Shown here one piece after another: positions 22,876 to 35,319 of a stretch of 64,000 bases of DNA (position 1 is the stretch's first letter; every line of letters begins with the position of its first letter). The notes beneath the pieces were generated by a model, which saw only the letters and a program-made list of their open reading frames with translations, was not told the origin of the DNA and did not search any database. This DNA comes from Calamus simplicifolius. Its lineage: Eukaryota; Streptophyta; Magnoliopsida; Arecales; Arecaceae. The DNA lies in NCBI GenBank assembly GCA_900491605.1, contig UESW01000050.1:62001-126000 (forward strand), given 5' to 3'. The position numbers were made by a program, and so were the translations under genes.

Positions 22876-24580
22876 GACGATTCGTCAGTAAACTCACATG
22901 TTGTATTAAAGGTTTGTTATACACCTTATTTATAGTTCATAAAATGATAGTTGATAAAGCGGTTGATAAAACGTCTTAAATACGAGGATCTCAAGGTCTG
23001 TGTCAGCTAAATAACTGCATAATGCTAGCTATATATTTTTGTTAATTCGTGGCAGCATTCTATTCTTAATATACTTCTGGTGCTACTTGGCCCTATCAAC
23101 AACCCATAACATAGGTGTTGAAAATTTATACTTTTACTAAAAATGATCCACAATTGCCGCGCATTGCGACTTCTTTGTTCTACCAATCTTGTGTTATGCC
23201 ATTACAAGAGAATAAAGGTGTTAGGCATGTTGTTGGTAACTACTGTTCCAATTGGGCCTACTCGTTGCAAATGTGATCTACTCAAAATTAATGCTGCAAC
23301 GGAGATCTGACTCTGATACTGGGCATTGGGCTTATTTAATTTTACGGTCATCGTTAATATACATATCTGGCAATGAGGGCGACTGAAAGCTGTCCATTTT
23401 GGACTATTAAATTGAAAGAAACTTGCTTCAGTCTTAGCCCTTGAAAGATCTTGACGGAAGGCATGGCCATGGTATAGAAATGAATGGCAAAGCAGGAATC
23501 ATTCTCCGGGCTTGGCTTGGTTGTGTTTGTGGACAGGACTACGTTCATATTTCATTGTGTCAAGATTTATAAGCCATCCCGGACGGTTGGCATTTTTTAT
23601 TGTCTAACGGTGCCATTTTTCATATCTCACCACCGACTAATGCTTGTCCGGTTCTTGATCTTCCAAAATGATGAATCCTATCAGCCGAAAGAACACTGTC
23701 TGCATTGGATATGTATTGAATATATATACTTGTTGGATTCTTCTAGAACCATGTCATATATTTATTTTAAATTACTCTATTATGTAATTTTCAAAAAAAT
23801 TGGATATTTCTTTGATACATCCAAGATACCTTTATATTACCTCTGATAAGGAGGGAGAAGTGTCCTTTTTTTTCTTTTCTTTTCGATGGATGTTATCTTT
23901 AATGGTAAATGGTTAATTTGGATATCTCTTGGATATGGATGATACTTTTATACAAAAACCCTGCAGGTTTAAATAAGGGAAGGATTTTTTTTTTTTTTTT
24001 ATGAATATTAATCTTATAATGATAAATGGTTCATTTGGATATTTCTTGCATACGTCAAGGCTATTTTATGATGCCTCCAATGGTGAGGGGGGAGGACTTT
24101 TTTTTCTTTTTTCTTTTTCTTTTCCTTTTTTTTTTTATGAATATTGATCTTATAATGGTAAATGGTTAATTTTGGGGTTTATGATATTGATATTATTGTA
24201 TGAACTGTGGGTTGCAATATATCTTCAAATGATGTAGTTTATTTACATACATAGATATTTATTGATTGCCATATATTGACTATATTTTATTCTATTTTAA
24301 TGACATTTATTAAAGAAAAAGGAAAAATAGGTAAATTTATCGAAATTAATGTTTTTCTTTCCAAGAAATGGAGGTGTAATAAAGGCTTTACTGAGATTAA
24401 AAATTGTGTTGTGATATAAATATGATTAGGGTTATCAGGTATGCTAGCTATGCAAGAATGGATTGAGAATGGATTGAGACGGCTGCTAGATAGAGAATTT
24501 AGAAGAATTGACTCAAATTGTATTTGAATTTGAGTGTCAAACTCATTGAATCACAACATGCTAACTTCTAAACTATCAAA
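22876..24580 (+). other. 3' flank of the cyclin T gene
   Basis: The 3' UTR should begin here, but I cannot place a poly(A) site. A less AT-rich stretch around 23390-23660 could be transcribed UTR. The only clear structure is the tandem repeat at 23801-24172. The LINE begins at 24593, about 1.7 kb past the stop codon and in the same orientation. Confidence 0.5.
23801..24172 (+). repeat. three degenerate tandem units of 117-137 bp
   Basis: Units start TGGATATTTC or TGGATATCTC at 23801, 23919 and 24036. Each carries a poly(T) or CTTTT tract followed by atggtaaatggttaatt-type sequence. Lengths differ mainly in the pyrimidine tract. Non-coding. Confidence 0.7.
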
Positions 24581-24736
24581 GACGAAGAAAGTAGCTCGTC
24601 CCTGTTCCTCTTGGGCTTTGCTTTAAGATTCATGCGCCTGTCTTTGTTTGAGCTGATCTCGGTGTCTCTCTGTTTTTGCGGTTCGTGTGCACTGGTCTGA
24701 GGCTCCCCAGTCCCCCCGTCAGATCCATGGCTTTGG

Positions 24737-26350
24737 ATGGTGGTTCTCAGGGCTTTGGATGGTGGTTCTCAGGGCAGGATCTCAGGGAGTAGGGCAGCAG
24801 AAGCTGGGTTTCAGTGGAAGTCTTCTTCCCCGATGCCGGCTGAGGTGGCGAGGCTGGAGGACCTCTTTCTCGATGTAGTTCAAGTGCCGGAGGCGGAGCT
24901 GGCAGCTGAAACCCTGGGCTGGCAGCATTGGGCAGTATTGATGAGACCTTCCACATATGGGTTCCTGTTGAGGCATTCATCAGGGAGTTCGGGTGCGTAG
25001 GAATTTTCGACGAGATCTTCCCCATCAGCCTGGTATTCGGAGCTATATATTTCGTTTTGCTGATGTTGAAGCCCGGGATATGGTGCTGCAGAGGCCTGCG
25101 TGATCAATGGCCAGCCGGCGTCTGAAGCTTGGAGGCTGGAATTCGTCCCGGTGGCTGATGCCATCACTTCGGCTTTGCTGTGGATCAGATTACTAAACCT
25201 TCAAATTGAATTTTGGAGGGAGGAGATCCTCAGAGAGATAGTAGCGCCGGCGGGTCAGTTCGTTTGCGTTGATTCGGCTATTCAGAAAAAAACAGGGGAG
25301 GATACGCTCGTGTTTATGCTCGAGTCGAGCTAGTTCTCCTCTCCGACCGGGGGTTTGAGTGAGGGGGACGATGGGCCAGTTCTGGCAGCAGTTCTTTTTC
25401 GAGCAGTTGGAAGGTATATGTCAGCGTTGTGGCTCGCTTTATCTCTCTGGCATATGTTCCTCTCTTGTCTCTGAATCATCGTCTGAAGCTTCCCTATTTG
25501 GAGCGTGGATGTCGGCTGTCTGGCAGCGCAAGATGTCTAAGGGGCCTCAGGCGAAAGGCAGGGAGAAGTTGCAGTCGGGGGTAGTTCCAGTTCCCCTTGG
25601 CCCTCAGTCGAGTTCGTCGGTTGCGGCCTCTGCTCCGAGGATGGTGGCTGATGGGTGGTCTGTTCAGCTGAAGACAGCTTGCCAGAGAAGATTAAGGGTC
25701 TCAAGGCGGATGTAATGCAGGCTGGGCGCTTTGGTCGCGATTCAGGAGCTAAGGATAAGGAAGCTCCAGTGGATGTGACTAATCCAAAGGTCTCTAAGTG
25801 TGCCGGTTCTAAGGGGGTGTGCCGGTTTCAGTTGAGCTTCAGATGTCTGAAGAATTTCTTCCCAAATCCATACTTTCTAATCCATTTGCTTCCTTGGATT
25901 CGGAATCTGTGGAGTTAGCCTTTTGGGGAGTAGGGATGCTTGCCCGGGTCCTCTGAAGCGGGCTCATCCGGCAGAGTATCAGGCCCCCCGACTAATATCT
26001 AGAATGGACAAAAAGAAAGGAAAAGGTGATGTATCCTCCACTAAAGCTAAATTAGTCCAAGTCTGTGTGATGCATTTGAATGGTGATCTTGGGTCCTCTG
26101 GGGTGCATCTGCCTAAGGGTTCGGCGGTGGAGAAGAACCAGCCCATATTGGCTTCAGGCTCTTCTAGGACTCATTGACTTCAGTTATCCTGGGCCAGGGC
26201 CCGGATTTGAGGTCCTCTTATAATTCACCTCGGACTGATGAGGTTCAAGATGCTATGATCTGCTCTGAGGTAGGCACTCGATCTTCTGGGTGTCACCCTG
26301 ATAGTGATATGGTGGAAGTGCAGGGGGATGCCAGCTTCCTCTTCCTGTTA
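24737..26350 (+). pseudogene. LINE ORF1 remnant (DUF4283-like, zinc knuckle)
   Basis: ORF1 proteins coat the element RNA. At about 24830-24995 is a leucine-rich stretch (ARLEDLFLDV). At about 25100-25330, in another frame, is EAWRLEFVPVADAI ... LLWIRL, resembling the DUF4283 core of plant LINE ORF1. A CQRCG half zinc knuckle sits near 25418-25432. The tail (25500-26340) is low-complexity and Ser/Lys/Gly-rich. At least three frame changes and several stops are needed to read through, so it is not functional. The exact start is unclear; 24727 or 24737 are both possible. Confidence 0.65.
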
Positions 26351-26351
26351 A

Positions 26352-29300
26352 ATGAAGATCCTTTTATGGAATGTTAGAGGAGCTCGAAAGCCATCGTTTT
26401 GATCCTCTTTTTATAATTGATGCAAATCCATAATTTTGATATCTGTGTTATTCTAGAAATCAGGTTGTTGGGGGACAGTCTGGCCTGGTTTCGGAGACAG
26501 ATAGTTCGGAAATGTCTATATATATGCAGTGGAGGCTTTGGGTCTATCTGGTGGCATGATAGCCATCTGGCGCTCCTCTCGGTGAAGATTGATGTTGTTC
26601 ATCATAGTAATCAACATCTTGGCCTTCTTGTTTCTGAGGGCCCGGCCGCTGCTTGGCTTCTATCAGCGGTTTATGCTAGTTCTAATTTTCGGAAAAGACT
26701 TATGGTCCGATCTTCATTCCCTTCTTGCTCAGGGCATCCCTTCCATTGTGGCTGGTGATTTCAACTGTATCTCTGAAGTTAGTGAAAAGCGTGGGGGTAG
26801 AAGGGTCACTGGCACAGCTAATATCACTGAATTTAGGGATTTCATCAGTTCGGTGGTCTTCTGGATCTGGGGTTTTTCGGGCCTCAATTTACCTGGTGTA
26901 ATAATCGCCAGGCTCAGCTCGTGTTTGGAAGAGGCTGGATAGAGCTTTGGCTTCTGTTTAGTGGCTTCAAAAGTTCCCTTTAGCTTCTGTTACTCATCTT
27001 CCGAGGATAGCTTTGATCACTGCCCATTCTTATCTCTACGAAGTTTGAGCTTCATCAAAAGAGGCAGTTCAGATTTGAGCAGTTTTGGACTTCATATTCG
27101 GCTGCTCGATCTATCATCTCCCAGTCTGGCATACCCCTATCCGGGGTAATGTTATATATCGGCTTTCTCGCCGTCTTTTGTTGGCTAAACGCAGGCTGGC
27201 CATATGGAATCGAGTGGAAATTGGTGATCTGGTTAGGCAGGTGGAACATCTTGAAGCTGATATTAGTTTATTGCAGACTAAGGAGGATCAGGAGGGTTTT
27301 CTTGGGATCTCTGACCTGTCTGCTCTCCAGGGCAAGCTAGCGTTGCATCACTCTTGCTTATTCAGCAGGAGATCTATTGGAGGCAACGGTCTAGGATCCA
27401 GTGGATTCGTGAAGGGGACCGTAACACTAGGTTTTTCACCAGGCTACTCTGAAGCGGCGTGCAGCTAACAGGATCCGCAGACTAGTCGATGATTCTGGGG
27501 ACTATCATGAGGACTTCCCTTCTATTCGGGATTAGCTCTTACATTTCTTTCAGGCCAGATGGTCGGAGTCCTTGGCCTTGGCTCTCGGTACACAGGTCCC
27601 TGATTCCAGGAAGGTTTCTTCCCTGGAGAACGAAATGCTTACCAGACCTATCACTGCTGATGAGATTCGTCTGGCTCTGTGGGAGCTCGGGCAGGATAAG
27701 GCCCCGGGTCCGGATGGCTTTTCGGCTTTCTTCTATCATTATTGGGACATTGTTGGGCAGGAGGTGACTCAGGCTATCCTTCAAGTATTTTAACCAAGGT
27801 CATCCCGGTGGAATGGAATCGCACTCTTATTACCCTGGTGCCCAAACGTAATGATGCTTCTCTCCCACAGCATTTTAGGCCTATCAGTCTCTGCACAACT
27901 TTATATAAGGTTTGTGCTCGTCTGCTTGCTGATCGCCTACGCTTGATGATGCCTCGATTATAGCAGTGGAGCAGGGGCGTTTATCAGAGGGCGCAGTATT
28001 ACGGACAATGTCCTCATTGCTCAGGAGTTTATGTATGATCTTCAGAGAGCTCCGGCCAGGCAGTCCCTTATGGCTGTTAAGCTGGATATGGAGAGGGCCT
28101 ATGACAGACTTAGTTGGACTTTCCTCTACCACTCCTTGCAGGAGTTTGGTTTTGATGATCAGTTTATTGATTGGATTATGGCTTGCATTCAGAGGCCTTC
28201 TTTCTCGCTGATCATTAATGGTAGTCTGACTGAATTTTTTCACTCTTCAGTAGGCCTGCGTCAGGGATGCCCTTTATCCCTTTGCTGTTTATTTTGGCGG
28301 CGGATGATCTTTCCCGTGCCCTCTACCAGACTGATCGTACTATTGTACCTTTTATGACCTGTCCTACGGGTCCTGAGATCTCTCATCTATTCTTTGCTGA
28401 TGATTGTATTTTACTGGGGAGAGCTACCTCAGCCAATGCTTCTTCCTTTGCTGATATCATCCAGCGCTATTGTCAGGCCTCGGGTCAGAAGGTCAATGCA
28501 TCTAAGTCTTTTATCTGCTTCAGTCCGAAGACTGCTAGAGCAACCAGGGAAGCTATTGTTCATAGGCTGGGCATTTTATCTCAGACTGACCGCTTTCAGT
28601 ACTTGGGGGTTCCTATGATAGGCAGATATCCCCGCTGTGCTAACTATGCTGATCTTGAGTTGAGGGTCCGTCAGCGAATTGAGGGGTGGCAGGTTACGGA
28701 TTTATCTATGATGGCAAGGGTAACTATTATTCGAGCGGTTCTCTCTTCCCTTCTATGTATCTTCTTTCCAATGCTGCCATCCCATCACCTGTCTCAGGAG
28801 AATTGAGAGATGCTTTAGGGATTTCCTTTGGCCTCTATGCAGGATGGCATGGTATTCACCTTATGTCTTGGGAGAGGGTTTGTATGCCGATCCAGGAGGG
28901 TGATCTGGGGATTCAGTCTTTGACTGTCAGAAGGGAGGCCCTTTTGGCCAAGCATGCCTCGGTTCATTCTGGAGCCGCAGAGCCTATGAGCTCTTTTATG
29001 AGAGCGAGATATGGTGATTGGACTTCCTCCTCGCATATGCAGTCTTCTCCTCGGCATTCTCCCTTCTGAAAGGAGGTTTGTCGTCATGGTAGATCCATTA
29101 TGGAAAATACTACGTGGATGATTGGTGATGGCTCTTCCATTGAGGTTATTCAGGATACATGGATCTCTGACATTCCTCTATCTCGATGGCCTCCTTCGTT
29201 AGTATTGATGTCCCTACTAGTATGAGAGTGAAGGAGTTGATCTCTTCTGATCCTTCCTCTTGGTATGGCCCACAGGTGTCCTGTTTTTTCGAAGAGGAGC

Positions 29301-30310
29301 TTGCTCGTCGGATTCTGGCTATTCCGATTACCTCGGGTATTACTTCGGATTGTAGGATGTGGCGTAGATCCTGTCTTCCTAGGGCCCCTGCGAAGGATCT
29401 TATGAAGATGTTCAGCCCTCAGCCTCAGGGGCAGGTGGATGCTGTGTGGATCTGGAAGCTTCCAATCCTACCCAGGGTTCAGCTCTTCATTTGGAAGCTT
29501 TTGTGGGAATGTCTCCCAACTTGTGCTATGCTTGTGAGGAGGGGCTTGCCTATCCAGTCTATATGTCCGCTATGTGGTTTGAGGATGAGTCTACTGCATG
29601 CCATCTTTTCTTGCCCTAGAGTGGGTCGGATCTGGTAGTCAGTGGGCTATCATTGTAGATTGGATCAAATGACTTCTCAGTGTTCCCTCTTCTTAGATGA
29701 CCTCCGAAAGGCTTCCCAGTACAAGTGTGCTCTTTGGGCTTCTACGGCATATCAGATCTGGTTATCTAGGAACCAGACTATTTTTTCAGATAGGGGTATA
29801 TCATTATAAAGGATTATATGAAAAATTAGATCCCTGGCGTCGGATTATGCCCGTGGCTTCATTCAGGTGGTCTTGACTCCTCTGGCCTCTGGGGTTCCCT
29901 GCTGCTTCGGCAGCGAACCGACATACGGTTTTTATATCTTGGGAACCCCCTCCTCCAGGGTTTGTCAAATCAATTTTGATGGTAGTGTTCATGGCAGATT
30001 AGCGGGATCTGCTTTCGTCATCCGCGGGCCGGAGGGTGATCTATTGGCGGCTGGAGGGTTTGGTATTCTGGACTCCTTTGTCCCAATGATGAGCTCTATG
30101 CTGCCTGGGATGGCATCTCCTGTGCTGTTCGGTCTCTTCATGCTCAAAACCTCATTATTGAGGGTGACTCTATGATTGTAATTCTGTGGCTGCGGAGGGA
30201 ACATGGCTCCCGTGCTCCTGCTATACCGTTTTTAGATGATATCTGGAATATGATGAGCGAGGCCCAAGGTGTTTATATTCACCATTCTTATCGGAAGCTA
30301 ATTCGGCAGC
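26352..30310 (+). pseudogene. LINE ORF2 remnant: endonuclease, RT, zinc-binding, RNase H
   Basis: The start ATG at 26352 begins MKILLWNVRGA, the typical first strand of an L1 AP-type endonuclease. The endonuclease continues with IVAGDFNCI near 26748-26773. The RT lies at about 27600-28800, with FRPISLC (27883), LDMERAYDRL (28083), GLRQGCPLS (28255) and the catalytic FADD at about 28392-28403. A zinc-binding region typical of plant non-LTR RT C-termini follows (29440-29640; CPLCG, LHAIFSC). A RVT_3-type RNase H starts at about 29965 (INFDGSV, with EGDSMIV near 30160). The frame changes repeatedly (for example near 26400, 27790, 28270 and 28760). The reading is from domain order and motifs; function is lost. 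Confidence 0.85.
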
Positions 30311-30488
30311 CGATTGGTGGCTTCATCTGTTGCTCACCACTCTGATTTTTGAAGGTGGAGGCAGAGAGATCACTGTCCTTTTGTTATTCATCTTTAACAA
30401 ATATTGTATTATGATGCTCAAGGGCTGATTCGTACACGAGTTGTATGATCGTCCGGGTGTAAAAAAAAAAAAAAAAGATGAAGAAAGT

Positions 30489-31105
30489 TTAAATAGTGTC
30501 TCATGTGAAAACTATCTTGTAGACCACTGAACGATATTTGATGAAGAAGGCAAGCTGCATGTTTCATTTTGCTTGTGATATGTGGCTTAAATAATAAAGA
30601 AATATCGCCACATTGAGTGAACTTGTGATGATGGCAACAAGTCATAACAATAATAATAATCATAATATATGATAGTAAAGAACGGCTATCATTATTATAC
30701 GCAAAAATAAGGAAAAGAAAATAGTAAGCTAATTCACTTTGCCCTCCAGGTTCTTGAGTTTGTATTGAAAAGTTGCCAATATTTTCTTGAAGGTCTCATG
30801 ACGAACTGGTTTGATTGGCTTGAACGTATTTGGTACAAATTTTTTTTTCTTTTTCGGTTCTGAGCATAATTATAGATGTTAAAATATTCGAAAGGTTTAT
30901 TCCTAATGTAATGATAAGTCCTGATGGGATGGGATTTTTTAATTGGCTTTAAAAAATTACATCAAAAGCTTGAAACGCTGGTTTCAGATCCATGGCCAAC
31001 CCTTTGTTCGTGCAACTGCCGCTTGTAAACAGCTCCCTTATTGTCATTATGGTATCCATGCCCAGCTGCATGCACCGCTGTCTCCCTCCTTGCATTGCAT
31101 CGGAA
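30489..31105. other. spacer between LINE and Mutator-like element
   Basis: AT-rich sequence with an AAT microsatellite near 30650. I recognise nothing else in it. Confidence 0.5.
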
Positions 31106-31330
31106 GGAAAAGTCTTTATATACTATTTTGGTGCAGCAAATTCTATGTGAGCTGCACCATTTTTTCTTATTAATTTATATGGATCCTACGTGGTCTGACA
31201 CTGTAGGATGAAAGAGCAGGGATGCGATGTAACGTTTTGATCGTAACGTTCATTTAAAACCGTTAAGCCTTATTTTGAAATTGTATGCAGACGAAAATGC
31301 TCTTTTCTTCTAGCATACTTTTACTCGTCA
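31106..31330 (+). repeat. left terminal inverted repeat of the MULE
   Basis: Pairs with the reverse complement of 47900-48117 over most of its length, including ggtgcagcaaattcta, tggatcctac, gatgtaac and gttcatttaaa blocks. It contains a subterminal hairpin GGTGCAGC ... GCTGCACC at about 31130-31158. Confidence 0.8.
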
Positions 31331-31850
31331 TCTTACTTGGATTTGATGAAAACTCTTTTGATTCTAAATCATTCTTCTTCACTCTGGCTTTCGGTTGTAA
31401 GGAATCAGTTTAAGGTTTGAGCAAGATCCTTCCACTCGCTCTAAGATCTAGTCTAAGGATTTCGTTCTGTTTTCGTTAGAGATATAAGCTTCTCTGTCGC
31501 TCAAAAAAGTGCTTAAAAAGGTGTTCTGATTTTCGGTCAAAAGAAAATATTTCTGCTTGCTGGAGCTACTGAAGACTTCATTAACTTTAGAAGAAAATAT
31601 TGTCTAGTAAAAAAGCCCTTGTTTATGTATCGTTCCTTTATTACACCAACTGTTTTAATCGTTAAAGAAAGTTAATGCATTAGGAAATCGTTTAATACTC
31701 GGTAGCATCCTTCGCATGTTATTTCTGAGAGTTATAATTCAGTCTACTAGCGAAGATTATTGCTGGTTGGATGGGTCAATACCTTTAGTTTCATTTTTTT
31801 TTTTTGAACGAATATCATACTTTTTTAACTAATGTGTTATACCTTCTGAA

Positions 31851-32765
31851 CTAGGGTGTCATAATAATATTTTGGCCGATATCAAGTGTTATACAATGAA
31901 TTTATAACTCAGGTGGCGTAGTTTATTAACTAGGATGTCATAGGTCTTTGACTGCAGTGTCGTAATATTTTTTTGGCCCTTAACGCGATCCTTATAGCTC
32001 CCGTGGCATGTTACGACACTCTGGGAGCCATTATTTAAACCATAGATGGCAGGTATTTCTAGTATCAGGGGTTCAAATATAAAACCTCAACGTTTTATGA
32101 ATGGTGTTGTAGTTTTTAACTAGGATGTCGAATTTCTTTAACTTGGGTGTCGTAGGTTTATAACTGAGGTGTTGTAATGCTTTTTCAGGCCGTAATTAGG
32201 GTGACATCAGTTTATAGCTTGGGTGTTGTAAGTTATTTTTTGGGATGTCGTAAGTTTCTGTCTTAACAGATTCAGGTAGGGTGTCGTAACAATCTTTCTG
32301 AAGTGTCATAAGTTTCATGGTCATCATCTTCGACATCCCGATACTCTATTTACTGCTAGGGTGTCGTCATTTGATAGCTCGGATGTCATAAATTATTTTC
32401 TGGGGTGTCGTAAGTTCCTGTCTTAACAGTTTTAGTTAGGGTGTCGTAATATGTGAACCTTGGTGTCATAAAAGCCCAGCCTTAATGTCTTAATTTTTAA
32501 CTGTTAATGGGTGTCGCAGTTTTAAACTTGGGTATCGTATGTCTTTAATTGGGTTGTCGTAAGTTTGTAACTGCGGTGTCGTAATATTTTTTCGGCTTGT
32601 AACACGATCCCTATAGCTCTCGTGGCATGTTAGATACCCAGAGAGCCATTATTCAGACCATAAATGGCACATTTTTTTTGGTAGCTACGGTTCAAACATA
32701 ACTGGGGTGTCGTGTTTCTTTAACTGGGGTATCATATTTCTTTAATTTGGGTGTCATAATGCTTT
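31851..32765 (+). repeat. irregular array of a GGGTGTCGTAA-like motif
   Basis: About 25 degenerate copies of (a/g)GGGTGTCGTAA, spaced roughly 20-60 bp and often preceded by ttaact or followed by gttt. Clear copies are near 32148, 32245, 32278, 32360, 32403, 32438, 32550, 32575 and 32706. The array lies between the left TIR and the transposase start. It is not a regular tandem repeat and shows no reading frame. Confidence 0.75.
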
Positions 32766-32852
32766 GTCAGGATAAATTGATACCTAAATCTATGGATATC
32801 AATGTTTATGACTGTGTGCTTATATTTCCACAGATGATGCTAAATTATAAAT

Positions 32853-35243
32853 ATGGAAGAAATCGAACATACTTCGGGCCGTGCACCTTCACCCATCACT
32901 CAAAATGCAGAAGATGATACTATTGTTCCTCAAACTAGAATGGAATTCAATTCAGCAGATGATGTATATACTTTCTACAATGGATACGTAAAAAGAGTTG
33001 GTTTTGGAATCACATCAGTGTGTAACAGGGCCAACTACAGCAAATAACTTTCCTTCAATCACCTTGCATGTTGGAGGCAAAAAAATCTAGAAAAATAGAG
33101 AAGACCATGAATCCTAGAGATACTAGCAAAGTTGATTGTAAAGCATCCATAAAAGCAAGACTAAATTCTACAAGTGGTAAGTGGATATTGGTTGAGGTTT
33201 CTCTAGAACATAACTATCGGATGTCCATAACATTAACTGGCTATCTATGGTCCCATAGGAGGATCAATATACCAAAGAAGGCAGAGATCAACAATTTACA
33301 TACCGTGAATGTGCCTACAACTCAGATATACTCTGTCATAGTAAGAAAAAAAGGGGTAGAAGACAATTGGATTTCATAGAGAAGGATGCTCGTAATTTTA
33401 TTTGTCGCAACGTTAGTCTCAGTTGAAATAAGGAGATGCTCAGTCGATGGTAATCCATTTCATTGAAATATAAGTAAGAAATCCTAATTTCTTCTATACC
33501 CTAGACCTTAATGATAATGGACTGCTCAGGTCTGTCTTTTGGATTCATCCAAGATCAAGATTGGCATGCACATACTTTGGTGATGTCTAAGCTTTGACTC
33601 AACCTACTTGACAAATAGATATCAAATACCTTTTTGTCCATTCATCGGGTCAACCATTATGGATAGTCCACATTGCTTGGTTACGCATTATTGTATGATG
33701 AGAGGACTGAGACATATAAATAGGTTTTTTATTCATGGCAGGATGCAAATGGTGGTTAAGCACCTAAAGCCATAATAACTGACTAAGATAAGGCAATCAA
33801 GGCTGTAGTTAGGGAGGTTTTTCCTAACGCACGACATTGATTTTGTCTTTGGCATATATTGAAGAAGATACCTAAAAAAGATTAGCCACATTTGTACAGC
33901 AAATCCTAAATTTATGGTTGATTTCGATGAGGCGATATATGATTCATGACTATACAATCATTCGAGGAAAGATGGCACATCTCATGGAGAAATATGAAGA
34001 ATGCAAGGCTATAGTTTGGTTAAATGGCCTTTACGAATGTCGGGATAAATGGGTCCCAATTTATCTTAAGGATACATTCTTCATAGGTTTGTAGGACAAT
34101 ATGTTCGATTTATGTTAATGTTTGCAGAACTTTAAGAAAAACTATATATTTAATGCTTCTTTTATCAACATAATTATGTACAGGGATGTCATCTTTACAA
34201 AGGAGCGAGGGCATCAATTACTTCTTCGATGGTTTTATAAATTCAAAGACTACACTCAAGGAGTTCATAGATAAGTATGAAGATGTTTTGAAGAAAAGGT
34301 ATGAAACAAAAAATAAGGAAGATAATAGGATATTGCAAACGAATACTTTCCTAAAGACATCCTCACCTTTTGAGAGGCAAGCAGCAGGAAAGTATCTAAG
34401 GCGCATATTCAAAAAATTTCGGAATAAGATCCTTGAAATGGCTGCATCAAATGCTAAATTAATCAAGAAAGCTGACAATTGTGATGTATATTCTGTGAAG
34501 TCATTTGAAAGGATTGAAGTCGATGGAATTGGCAAGGAAATGATAAAAGATTATGTCGTGTCATATGATAAAGTTTTAAAGATGTCCAATGCTAGTATCG
34601 ATCCTTTTAGTTCAAGGGTTACCTGTGCAGGCATGCTTTATTGGTTCTTTATCAAAGCAATGTATTTCATTTATCAGATAAGTACTTCTTGAAGAGATGA
34701 TGCAAGGACATGAAATACCAATTTGACGATTTCAACATAAATTTTGAATGTTGTGATAAAAGTTCACAAAAATCATGGTACACTGTCATATTTTTTTTAT
34801 TTTAAATGTCTTATTATATATTTCGATAAAATTATGTTATTGATTGTATATATGCTTTGATGAGTCATCGGATGATGAAGCTCGCAGAGATAGCCTTCAT
34901 ATCTGAAGATGCATTTAATTTAGTGATAGATGATCTAACACCGTTATTCAAAAGAGCTATGGATGCTAACTGCACAACTAAGGCAAGTACATAACTTATA
35001 ATTCAAAATCCTAAGCATATTAGGATGAAAGGTCATCCAAGAGAGACTAGATTAAAGAGTGGAGTTGAGAAGAAGTTAAAGAGATCAAGAAAAAATATGG
35101 ACAAGGCATCCATTGACGCTCCTCTTATGCAAAATGAAATAAGAGCTAGTTCAAGCAACATGCAAACTTGTATGCAGTTAACTAATATCGAAGAGGATAT
35201 CGAAAGAATTGTATCATCTTCCAATACATTGTTGGACGTTTGA
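32853..35243 (+). pseudogene. FAR1/FHY3-type MULE transposase remnant
   Basis: The FAR1 DNA-binding domain can be read at 32853-33240. FNSADDVYTFYNGYVKRVGF is followed in another frame by VDCKASIKARLN and LEHNYRMS. The MULE catalytic region lies at about 33540-33880, with GYALLYDERTETYK, then PKAIITD and DKAIKAVVREVFPNAR, then a CLWHILKK signature. The segment 34186-34692 is still open for 168 codons and matches the post-catalytic region of FAR1-related proteins (MSSLQRSEGIN, FERQAAG). The C-terminal tail at 35025-35243 reads GHPRETRLKSG. Many stops and frame changes separate these pieces and the SWIM zinc finger is not clearly readable. The family includes domesticated light-signalling factors, but this copy sits inside MULE ends and is decayed. 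Confidence 0.75.
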
Positions 35244-35319
35244 TGCTTATGTATTAAGTCAACTAACGCAAAAAAATATATAAAAATTTATGCCATCTAA
35301 ATTCTCATGTTACTACACC

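Larger units (their letters stand above)
24593..30476 (+). mobile_element. L1-clade LINE, full length, coding frames broken
   Basis: A 5.9-kb element ends in a 16-base A tract (30461-30476). It is flanked by 12-bp target duplications GACGAAGAAAGT (24581-24592) and GATGAAGAAAGT (30477-30488), one mismatch apart. ORF1 (nucleic-acid binding) is followed by ORF2 with endonuclease, reverse transcriptase, zinc-binding and RNase H parts. Frameshifts and stops break both, so it is a dead copy that inserted with an apparently complete 5' end. GC content is clearly higher than the surrounding DNA. Confidence 0.9.
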
